Under the pieces are notes generated by a model, which saw nothing but the letters and a program-made list of their open reading frames with translations, was not told the DNA's origin and ran no database searches. From NCBI GenBank assembly GCA_018065295.1, contig JAGHTQ010000220.1, positions 1 through 7,371 of the forward strand: a stretch of DNA of 7,371 nt, read 5' to 3'. Within the stretch, counting starts at the first letter, position 1, and each line of letters starts with the position of its first letter. A program made the translations under genes and the position numbers. Positions 1 through 5,769 of the stretch are shown piece after piece. The DNA is from Candidatus Colimonas fimequi (GTDB taxonomy: Bacteria; Bacillota; Clostridia; Peptostreptococcales; Anaerovoracaceae).

Positions 1-19
1 CCCTTTGTGACCCAAAGGG
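1..19. other. Short hairpin at the window edge
   Basis: CCCTTTG at 1-7 can pair perfectly with CAAAGGG at 13-19 around a 5-nt loop. No T-run follows directly; the next bases are TCCTATGTTT. This could be the end of a terminator for a gene left of the window, or part of the leader of the dihydropyrimidinase gene. The sequence alone does not decide, because the upstream context is missing. Confidence 0.35.
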
Positions 20-57
20 TCCTATGTTTAGCACATTCTTTTTAAGGAGGACATGTC

Positions 58-1506
58 ATGGATTTATTAATTAAAGGCGGTAAAGTTGTAACAGCTACAA
101 GCACAATTAAGGCTGACGTTGCTGTAACTAAGGGCAAGATCTCAGCTATCGGTGCAAACTTAAAGGCTGACAAGGGTGCTACAGTTGTTGATGCTAAGGG
201 TAAGTTAGTTCTTCCTGGCGCTATCGATGGTCACACTCATCTGGCAATGCCTTTCGGCGGAACAATCGCAACTGACGACTACTTCACAGGCACTAGAGCT
301 GCTGTATGTGGTGGTACTACTACAGTATTTGACTTCGTACTTCAGGGTGTAGGCGAAACTATGGATGCTGCTCTCGACAGAAGAGATGCTATCTGTAAGG
401 CTGATGGCCCTGCAGGCGACTACTCATATCATATCGGTGTTGGTGATGTTACTACTCCAGAAATGCTGGCATCAATGGATGAATGCGTTAAGAGAGGCGT
501 TACTTCATTCAAGGTATTCATGGTTTATGACTTCGGCGTAGACGATGGTCAGTTCTATGAAACACTTCAGCACGCTGCTAAGATCGGCGCACTGGTTGGT
601 GTACACGCAGAAAACAATGACGTAAACAAGGCACTCATCAAGAAGTACCTGGCAGAAGGTAAGACAAGTGCATGGTGGCACTACATGTCAAAGCACGAAG
701 GCGTTGCTGGTGAAGCTGACGTAAGAGCCGTAAACCTGGCTAAGATGGCTGGCGCTGCTCTGTACATCGTTCATCTTGACAATGCTCAGGGTGTTGAAGC
801 TGTTGCACAGGCAAGAGCAGAAGGTTACCCAATCTTCGCAGAAACTTGCCCACAGTACCTGGCACTTACTAATGACGTTTATAAGGACGAAGATAAGGGC
901 TTCCCTAAGAAGTACGCTGATCTCGGCCTCAGACCAAGAGACTTCGTATGCTCACCTCCAATGAAGGGTAAGGCATCACAGGACGCTCTTTGGGCTGGTA
1001 TCAACAATGGTTCAGTAAGCACACTGGCTACTGACCACTGCCCATTCCTCCAGTCAGAAAAGGATTGGGGAATCGTTAAGAAGGATGGTACTCCTGGTGA
1101 CTTCACAACTATTCCTAACGGTTGTGCAGGTATCGAAAATATGTACCCATACATCCTGTCAGAAGCTAACAAGGGTAAGACTACATTTGAAAGAGCAGTT
1201 GCTATTTCAGCTACTAACCCTGCTAAGCTGTTCGGTATCGACGACAGAAAGGGTTCAATCGAAGTTGGTAAAGACGCAGATATCGTTATCTACGACCCTA
1301 AGAAGAAGTTCGTTGTTAAGAACGCTGAGAACCAGCACGGTGCACTCGACCACACTGTATGGGAAAACACTGAATTCAAGGGATATCCAGAAGCTGTATA
1401 CCTCAGAGGTAAGTTAGTATTTGACGGCGTTGACTATGTTGGCCAGAGCGGCGACGGTCAGTTCGTTAAGTGCAACAAGGTTAAGTTCACTGGTCCTGAA
1501 TTCTAA
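58..1506 (+). CDS. hydA: Dihydropyrimidinase / D-hydantoinase (cyclic-imide amidohydrolase)
   Basis: A 482-residue cytosolic metallohydrolase of the amidohydrolase superfamily. The family opens the ring of 5,6-dihydrouracil or dihydrothymine (reductive pyrimidine breakdown) or of hydantoins. The expected binuclear metal ligands are all visible: H59 and H61 in DGHTHL, the probable carboxylated lysine K152 in SFKVFMVY, H183 in VHAEN, H239 in YIVHLD and D326 in LATDHCPF. Y157 and the PNG at 353-355 fit the substrate pocket. Length is normal for the family. The ATG at 58 is supported by AAGGAGG at 44-50, and an ATG at 53 is out of frame. The segment after PNG reads CAGIENMYP, where many relatives have a GVE-R type sequence, so the exact substrate is less sure than the family. 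All 11 arginine codons are AGA and nearly all lysines are AAG, suggesting high expression. No dihydropyrimidine dehydrogenase or ureidopropionase gene is in the window to confirm the pathway. Confidence 0.93.
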   Translation: MDLLIKGGKVVTATSTIKADVAVTKGKISAIGANLKADKGATVVDAKGKLVLPGAIDGHTHLAMPFGGTIATDDYFTGTRAAVCGGTTTVFDFVLQGVGETMDAALDRRDAICKADGPAGDYSYHIGVGDVTTPEMLASMDECVKRGVTSFKVFMVYDFGVDDGQFYETLQHAAKIGALVGVHAENNDVNKALIKKYLAEGKTSAWWHYMSKHEGVAGEADVRAVNLAKMAGAALYIVHLDNAQGVEAVAQARAEGYPIFAETCPQYLALTNDVYKDEDKGFPKKYADLGLRPRDFVCSPPMKGKASQDALWAGINNGSVSTLATDHCPFLQSEKDWGIVKKDGTPGDFTTIPNGCAGIENMYPYILSEANKGKTTFERAVAISATNPAKLFGIDDRKGSIEVGKDADIVIYDPKKKFVVKNAENQHGALDHTVWENTEFKGYPEAVYLRGKLVFDGVDYVGQSGDGQFVKCNKVKFTGPEF

Positions 1507-1531
1507 ATCGAATTTACGATTGAACAATATT

Positions 1532-1562
1532 AAAGAGAGTTGCTTATGCAACTCTCTTTTTT
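1532..1562 (+). terminator. Rho-independent terminator of hydA
   Basis: A perfect 12-bp stem (1532-1543 pairing with 1548-1559) closes a TTAT loop and runs into six T residues at 1557-1562. It lies 25 nt after the hydA stop codon and separates that gene from the metal operon. Confidence 0.93.
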
Positions 1563-1599
1563 CGTGCAATGAAACTCTGGATGTGACACATATTTGAAC

Positions 1600-1619
1600 A
1601 GTTGAGCCATCATTCAACT
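1600..1619. promoter_or_regulatory. Operator copy 1 (upstream of -35)
   Basis: AGTTGA at 1600-1605 and TCAACT at 1614-1619 form a 6-bp inverted repeat with an 8-nt spacer. Its core, TGA-N8-TCA, has the spacing of the 12-2-12 operators (TGAA-N6-TTCA) bound by SmtB/ArsR-family repressors. It ends 16 bp before the -35 box. A further TTGAACA half-site-like sequence abuts it at 1594-1600. Confidence 0.7.
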
Positions 1620-1635
1620 ATTTTTCTAAAGAGGG

Positions 1636-1665
1636 TTGACAGTTGAGCGCTTGTTCAACTATAAT
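1636..1665 (+). promoter_or_regulatory. Promoter of the metal-efflux operon
   Basis: TTGACA at 1636-1641 and TATAAT at 1660-1665 both match the sigma-A consensus exactly and are separated by 18 bp. Transcription should start near 1672, giving a leader of about 54 nt before the repressor gene. A promoter this strong beside operator repeats is what a repressor-controlled, inducible gene would need. Confidence 0.88.
1641..1660. promoter_or_regulatory. Operator copy 2 (between -35 and -10)
   Basis: AGTTGA at 1641-1646 and TCAACT at 1655-1660 repeat the AGTTGA-N8-TCAACT pattern. The site fills the promoter spacer, overlapping the last base of the -35 box and the first base of the -10 box. Repressor bound here would directly block RNA polymerase. 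This is probably the main operator. Confidence 0.85.
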
Positions 1666-1673
1666 AAACTCAA

Positions 1674-1695
1674 CAGTTGAACAAATACTCAACTG
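1674..1695. promoter_or_regulatory. Operator copy 3 (at the transcript start)
   Basis: CAGTTGA at 1674-1680 and TCAACTG at 1689-1695 form the longest of the three repeats, 7-bp arms with an 8-nt spacer. It lies just after the predicted start of transcription. A TCAAC at 1670-1674 adjoins it and makes a second, tighter inverted repeat with the left arm. Confidence 0.82.
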
Positions 1696-1725
1696 AATAG
1701 TCAAAATAACTATTAGGAGGACTAA

Positions 1726-2103
1726 ATGGCTACTAAGAATTATTCATGCGATTGCCATGGTAAGAAATGTGACTGCGAGGTAATGCACGCAGACACAATT
1801 GAATTCGTTGAGAAGAATATCGTAGATGATAAAGGCCTTGAGTCAATGGCGAAACTTTTTAAGGTATTCGGTGACGGAACTAGAATCAGGATCCTTTCGG
1901 CGCTGGAATGTCATGAAATGTGCGTATGTGACCTGGCAGTCATGTTTGACATGACTAAGTCGGCCATTTCTCACCAGCTTAAGGTTCTCCGTGACAATAA
2001 CTTAGTTAAATTCGAGAAGAAAGGAAAGCACGCTTACTATTCTCTTGCTGACGAACACGTTAAAGAGATATTAGACGTTGCACTGGATCACATCAATGAG
2101 TAA
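1726..2103 (+). CDS. cadC: Metal-sensing repressor, ArsR/SmtB family (CadC/ZiaR-like)
   Basis: A 125-residue winged-helix regulator, probably a dimer, that binds operator DNA and leaves it when metal binds. The recognition helix region is TKSAISHQLKVLRDNNLV (77-94), followed by the wing KKGKHAYYSL. Two known metal sites can be read. The alpha-5 site is D109, H111, H122 and E125, with the same spacing as SmtB D104/H106/H117/E120. The alpha-3N site has CVCD with C66 and C68, as C58/C60 of CadC, plus N-terminal cysteines. The N-terminus is unusually rich in ligands: C8, C10, H11, C15, C17 and H21. Having both sites fits a sensor for Zn, Cd or Pb; which one is inferred only. AGGAGG at 1715-1720 supports the start. 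The operators upstream imply self-repression, and the gene ends inside the start of the ATPase gene. Confidence 0.92.
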   Translation: MATKNYSCDCHGKKCDCEVMHADTIEFVEKNIVDDKGLESMAKLFKVFGDGTRIRILSALECHEMCVCDLAVMFDMTKSAISHQLKVLRDNNLVKFEKKGKHAYYSLADEHVKEILDVALDHINE

Positions 2104-4405
2104 TCACGAACACGAACATATTCACGACCACGGTGCTGAGTGCACATGCGGTTGCCACGACCACGATCATGAAGGTCACGACCACGTACATGAACATGAC
2201 CACGACCACGGTGCGGAGTGCACATGCGGTTGCCACGACCACGATCATGAAGATCACGACCATGCTCATGAAGAACACGAACACGTGGAAGGCATGGTAG
2301 AGAAGACATATATCCTGGCAGATCTGGGCTGCGCTAACTGTGCGGCTAAGATGGAAGCTAGAATACAGAAGATGCCTGAAGTTGCAGAAGCATCAATTAT
2401 ATTCGCAACTAAGCAGCTTAGAGTAAGTGCCAAGAATCCGGATGCCCTGGTTGATGAGATGGAGAAGATCTGTCAGAGCATTGAATCACAGGTTCATATC
2501 GAAGGTAAGCCTGAAACAAGAGCAGCTGCACCTAAGGAAGAAAAGAAATCATTCTTCCAGATGTACAGAGAAGACCTGATTCCAATCATCGCAGGTGCTG
2601 TAATCTTCGCTGTTGGAATGATTCTTCACCACACAGTGGTAACAAACGACTTCACAATGCTTCCAGTATTTCTGGTTGGTTATCTGATTCTGGGATGGCC
2701 TGTGCTTAAGGAAGCGGGAACAAATATCGTTCACGGACAGGTGTTTGACGAAAACTTCCTCATGTCCATTGCCACAATTGCAGCTTTCGCAATTGGCGAA
2801 TATCCAGAAGGCATGGGCGTAATGCTCTTCTATAGAATAGGCGAGTTCTTCGAGCACGTAGCTGTTGAGAGAAGCCGTGCACAGATTATGGATGCAGTAG
2901 ATATGAGACCTGAAACAGTTAACCTGGTTCACGGCAACCATAGCCACGTTGTTCCTGCTGAGCAGGCGAAGGTGGGAGATCTGCTCCTGGTTCGTCCTGG
3001 CGATAGAATTCCTCTTGATGGCGTTATCGTTGAAGGCGAGAGCCGTATCGATACATCACCAGTAACTGGCGAGCCAGTACCTGTAGCAGCAACAGTTGGT
3101 ACAGAAGTAATCTCTGGATGCGTTAACGAGCAGGGCCTCATTAAGATCAGAGTTGAGAAACCTCTTCAGGAATCAATGGTAACAAGAATTCTGGATTCCG
3201 TAGAGAATGCAGCTGCTGGTAAGCCACAGATTGATAGATTCATTACTAGATTCGCTAGAGTATATACACCAATCGTAGTTGCACTTGCCGTTGTTCTGGC
3301 AATCGTTCCATCCATCGTTACAGGAAACTGGAACTACTGGATCACGACAGCAATCACATTCCTGGTAATCAGCTGTCCATGTGCACTGGTAATCAGTGTC
3401 CCTCTGGCATTCTTCTCAGGAATCGGCGCTGGATCCAAAATTGGCGTTTTGTTTAAGGGCGGCGCAAGTATCGAAGCGCTCAAACAGGTCAAGGCCATCG
3501 TAATGGACAAGACAGGAACAATCACAGAAGGTAACTTCGTCGTTCAGAGCGTAGATGTATATGGCCGAAACAACGAGATGAGAGTTCTCTCCATGGCTGG
3601 AACATGCGAAGAGAATTCAACACATCCAATTGCTAAGAGCATTATGGATGAAATCAAAAAGCGCAAGATTCGCATGGTCAAGGCGGCTAATATCGAAGAA
3701 CTGTCAGGTAGAGGAATCAAGGCAGACATCGATGGACGCGTGATACTTTGCGGTAATGTGAAACTTATGAAGGAGTTCGATATCGATCTTAGCGAAGCCA
3801 ACCTGGATGACGCTATGACAATCGTTCTCGTTGCATTAGACGGTAAGCTAATCGGATGTATTAATATCGCAGATACTGTTAAGGCTGACGCAGTAAGCGC
3901 CATCGGTAAGATTAAGAAGGCGGGCCTTGTACCAGCAATGCTCACAGGCGATGCTAAAACAAGTGCAATGGCTGTAGCTAAGGTAGTTGGTATTGATAAG
4001 GTGTTTGCGCAGCTGATGCCAGCTGATAAGCTTGACAGACTTCAGGAGATTCGTCAGGAAGTTGGAAGCGTAATGTTCGTTGGCGACGGCATCAACGATG
4101 CACCGGTTCTGGCTGGCGCAGACGTTGGCGCAGCAATGGGAAGCGGCGCAGATGCTGCCATCGAAGCTGCTGACGTAGTATTCATGAATTCATCTGTAGA
4201 AGCGATTCCGCAGTCCATCGCAATCGCTAAGGCTACAGGAACTATCGCTTGGCAGAACGTAATTTTCGCCCTGGCAGTTAAGCTGCTGGTAATGGTATTC
4301 GGCGTACTTGGATTCGCTAATATCTGGGCTGCTGTATTCGCAGATACTGGCGTTGCAATGCTTTGCATACTCAATTCGCTGAGAATCCTTTGGAAGAAAT
4401 TCTAG
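2096..4405 (+). CDS. cadA: P1B-2 type Zn/Cd/Pb-exporting ATPase with His/Cys-rich N-terminus
   Basis: A 769-residue membrane pump that uses ATP to export divalent soft metals. Residues 1-63 form a tail with 22 histidines and two CTCGC motifs (16-20 and 42-46). A heavy-metal-associated domain follows (about 70-135) with GCANC, C79 and C82. About eight membrane helices are expected, roughly 161-179, 188-204, 219-236, 239-255, 389-408, 414-441, 717-738 and 742-760. Catalytic marks are TGE (324-326), CPC (427-429), DKTGT with phosphorylated D471, HP (510-511), TGD (617-619) and GDGINDAP (663-670). K729 and D750 in the last two helices fit the Zn/Cd/Pb subgroup and argue against copper. I chose ATG 2096, which overlaps the repressor stop by 8 nt (ATGAGTAA), so translation is probably coupled. 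A TTG at 2078 would add six residues but has no better ribosome site. Longer than typical CadA (about 727) because of the tail. Confidence 0.93.
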   Translation: MSNHEHEHIHDHGAECTCGCHDHDHEGHDHVHEHDHDHGAECTCGCHDHDHEDHDHAHEEHEHVEGMVEKTYILADLGCANCAAKMEARIQKMPEVAEASIIFATKQLRVSAKNPDALVDEMEKICQSIESQVHIEGKPETRAAAPKEEKKSFFQMYREDLIPIIAGAVIFAVGMILHHTVVTNDFTMLPVFLVGYLILGWPVLKEAGTNIVHGQVFDENFLMSIATIAAFAIGEYPEGMGVMLFYRIGEFFEHVAVERSRAQIMDAVDMRPETVNLVHGNHSHVVPAEQAKVGDLLLVRPGDRIPLDGVIVEGESRIDTSPVTGEPVPVAATVGTEVISGCVNEQGLIKIRVEKPLQESMVTRILDSVENAAAGKPQIDRFITRFARVYTPIVVALAVVLAIVPSIVTGNWNYWITTAITFLVISCPCALVISVPLAFFSGIGAGSKIGVLFKGGASIEALKQVKAIVMDKTGTITEGNFVVQSVDVYGRNNEMRVLSMAGTCEENSTHPIAKSIMDEIKKRKIRMVKAANIEELSGRGIKADIDGRVILCGNVKLMKEFDIDLSEANLDDAMTIVLVALDGKLIGCINIADTVKADAVSAIGKIKKAGLVPAMLTGDAKTSAMAVAKVVGIDKVFAQLMPADKLDRLQEIRQEVGSVMFVGDGINDAPVLAGADVGAAMGSGADAAIEAADVVFMNSSVEAIPQSIAIAKATGTIAWQNVIFALAVKLLVMVFGVLGFANIWAAVFADTGVAMLCILNSLRILWKKF
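2123..2278 (+). repeat. Tandem 78-bp repeat encoding a His/Cys metal-binding module
   Basis: Two adjacent 78-bp units (2123-2200 and 2201-2278) keep the reading frame and differ at 8 positions by my count, so 70 of 78 bases agree; the first 62 bases differ at only two. Each encodes 26 residues containing HDHGAECTCGCHDHDHE. The near identity at the DNA level, including synonymous positions, suggests a recent in-frame duplication within the ATPase gene. Confidence 0.9.
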
Positions 4406-4423
4406 AAATTGACAAATAGACGG

Positions 4424-4452
4424 TGTACAAATAACGCTCTCTCTTGTATCAT
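4424..4452 (+). promoter_or_regulatory. Possible weak promoter for the membrane-protein gene
   Basis: TGTACA at 4424-4429 (4 of 6 to consensus) and TATCAT at 4447-4452 (5 of 6) are separated by 17 bp. They would give a very short leader before the ATG at 4473. A perfect TTGACA at 4409-4414 is also present but has no good -10 at the right distance. The gene may instead be read from the metal-operon promoter. Confidence 0.4.
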
Positions 4453-4466
4453 ACTCGAGGGAGCGT
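4434..4466 (+). other. Inverted repeat covering the ribosome binding site
   Basis: ACGCTCTCTC at 4434-4443 can pair with GAGGGAGCGT at 4457-4466, ten pairs including one G-U, around a 13-nt loop. The right arm contains the only ribosome binding site (GAGGGAG, 4457-4463) of the gene at 4473. On a read-through transcript it could hide that site. As DNA it could be an operator, since the candidate -10 lies in the loop. No T-run follows, so it is not a typical terminator. Confidence 0.6.
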
Positions 4467-4472
4467 ATTATT

Positions 4473-5189
4473 ATGAGTAAACAGACAATAACAAAAGTAT
4501 CAATAGTATTAGTAGTACTTTCAGCAGTAATCTATGGACTGCAGCTGGCAATATTCCATGATCCGACAACTACTGTCTTCTATATATTCCAGGACTTCGC
4601 ATTCCTGCCAATTTCAATTGCGTTAGCAACTTTGGTAGTGGGATATATCCTTGAAGAACGTGACCAGAGGGCGCGTATGCAGAAGACTAGAATGCTCACA
4701 AGTGCATTCTTTACTGACCTGGGTAGAGACCTTCTTATTAAGCTTATTGGAGTTACTGAGTGCACAGAAGAACTGGCCCAGATGATGGAAGAAGAGCACA
4801 GTGGCAAGAACACGCTGAAGGAATTAGAAGAACTTAATATTAAGATTCACTTTGATAAGTTTTTCGTCGCAGAACTCAAGGAGATGCTTGAAGCACACTG
4901 GAACGTAATGATGGTAAGCAGCTCAAATCCAATGCTTCTTGACCATGAAGAGTTCACAGATATGATTTGGGCAATCTTTCATATCAGAGACGAAATGAAT
5001 AGAAGAGACATCGATAACTTGAGTACAGGAAACTGCAGACACCTTGAAGGGGATGCTGCAAGAGTGATGGAACTGCTTCTTTCAAACTGGATTCATCATC
5101 TGGACTACGTTAAAGCAGAGTACCCATACTTTTACAAGGAATCAGAACAGGAAATCGCAGAAATGATTCGTGCAAGAGTTAATCAGTAA
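4473..5189 (+). CDS. Two-helix membrane protein of unknown function
   Basis: I do not recognise a family for this 238-residue protein. It starts with two hydrophobic segments, about 8-28 and 39-60, joined by a short loop (HDPTTTVF). Positively charged residues follow the second helix (EERDQRARMQKTR), so both ends should lie in the cytoplasm by the positive-inside rule. Residues 70-238 look like a mainly helical, acidic, soluble domain with possible short coiled-coil parts (about 96-122). Scattered H, D and E residues (for example H142, H158, H170, H190, HH208-209) do not form a motif I can name. The ATG at 4473 has GAGGGAG nine bases before it. The gene lies 67 bp after the metal ATPase on the same strand with no clear terminator between, so it could share that operon's transcript, but this does not prove a role in metal handling. 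Confidence 0.85.
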   Translation: MSKQTITKVSIVLVVLSAVIYGLQLAIFHDPTTTVFYIFQDFAFLPISIALATLVVGYILEERDQRARMQKTRMLTSAFFTDLGRDLLIKLIGVTECTEELAQMMEEEHSGKNTLKELEELNIKIHFDKFFVAELKEMLEAHWNVMMVSSSNPMLLDHEEFTDMIWAIFHIRDEMNRRDIDNLSTGNCRHLEGDAARVMELLLSNWIHHLDYVKAEYPYFYKESEQEIAEMIRARVNQ

Positions 5190-5191
5190 AT

Positions 5192-5223
5192 AAAAAACTC
5201 GCCAATTAATGGCGAGTTTTTTT
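5192..5223. terminator. Bidirectional rho-independent terminator
   Basis: A 13-bp stem (5192-5204 with 5210-5222) closes an ATTAA loop. It has a T-run on the plus strand and an A-run on the left arm that becomes a T-run for minus-strand transcripts. It lies between the convergent membrane-protein gene (stop at 5189) and the SEC-C gene (stop at 5252), so it probably ends both transcripts. Confidence 0.93.
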
Positions 5224-5251
5224 GTTCATTTTCTTGCAAAGTGTGCACCAA

Positions 5252-5749
5252 CTATCTGCCGCAGCACTTCTTGTACTTCTTGCCGCTACCACATGGGCAA
5301 GGGTCGTTACGGCCAACCTTAGGTGATTCGCGTCTTACAGTCTTAGAAGCTCTGTACTTCTTAGCGATTTCCTTCATCTTCTCTTCGCCGAGAATGTCAG
5401 CCCACTGTGGGAGACCATAGAGGTAATCTGCATCTGCAGCGATCATGTTGTAGAACAGAGTTTCAGGGATGATTTCAACTGTTACTTCTGTTTCTAAGTC
5501 AGCGTTCTCGAAGTCGTTCTTAGTAACGATGCTGTCGTTAACTCCGTCCAGGAAACCTTCGAAGATTTCTGGACGAACTTCGAACTTCTCAGCTAATTCT
5601 CCAACCTTACCAGTCATTGGTGTTCCAATTGTGTCAAGCAGGTAGCTGTAGATCTTAGTTTCAGCTGCGCTGTATTCTTCCCAGAAAGCCTTAAATGTTG
5701 CTTCTGTCTGATTCTCAATAATATCCTTCCACTGTTCGAATAATGTCAT
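5252..5749 (-). CDS. SEC-C motif protein of unknown function
   Basis: A 165-residue soluble, acidic protein whose last 20 residues are the SEC-C zinc-binding motif GRNDPCPCGSGKKYKKCCG. The ligands C151, C153, C162 and C163 have the CxC-x8-CC spacing first known from the SecA C-terminus, where it binds zinc and SecB or ribosomes. The body (1-140) is mostly helical and starts MTLFEQWKDI; similar small proteins with this C-terminus are widespread in clostridia, but their job is not known to me. The start is supported by AGGAG (complement of 5757-5761). It begins 20 nt after the hom stop codon on the same strand, so the two are very likely cotranscribed. No link to threonine synthesis is evident. 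It is not SecA: there is no ATPase domain. Confidence 0.9.
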   Translation of the reverse strand: MTLFEQWKDIIENQTEATFKAFWEEYSAAETKIYSYLLDTIGTPMTGKVGELAEKFEVRPEIFEGFLDGVNDSIVTKNDFENADLETEVTVEIIPETLFYNMIAADADYLYGLPQWADILGEEKMKEIAKKYRASKTVRRESPKVGRNDPCPCGSGKKYKKCCGR

Positions 5750-5769
5750 TTGTTTTCTCCTGATTGTTA

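Noticed and set aside
1506..1521. AATCG / CGATT inverted repeat just after the hydA stop
   Set aside because: Only 5 bp and without a T-run; the adjacent 12-bp terminator explains the region.
1696..1714. AATAGT / ACTATT inverted repeat before the repressor ribosome site
   Set aside because: Six AT-rich pairs are expected by chance and the ribosome site itself stays unpaired; it does not match the operator pattern.
2123..2278. CRISPR-like or satellite array
   Set aside because: Only two units with no spacers, in frame within a gene; it is a coding duplication.
2088..2309. Antisense open frames across the His-rich tail (Arg/His-rich and Val-rich proteins)
   Set aside because: They arise because CAC/GAC repeats lack stop codons on the opposite strand; no ribosome site, and composition is purely repeat-driven.
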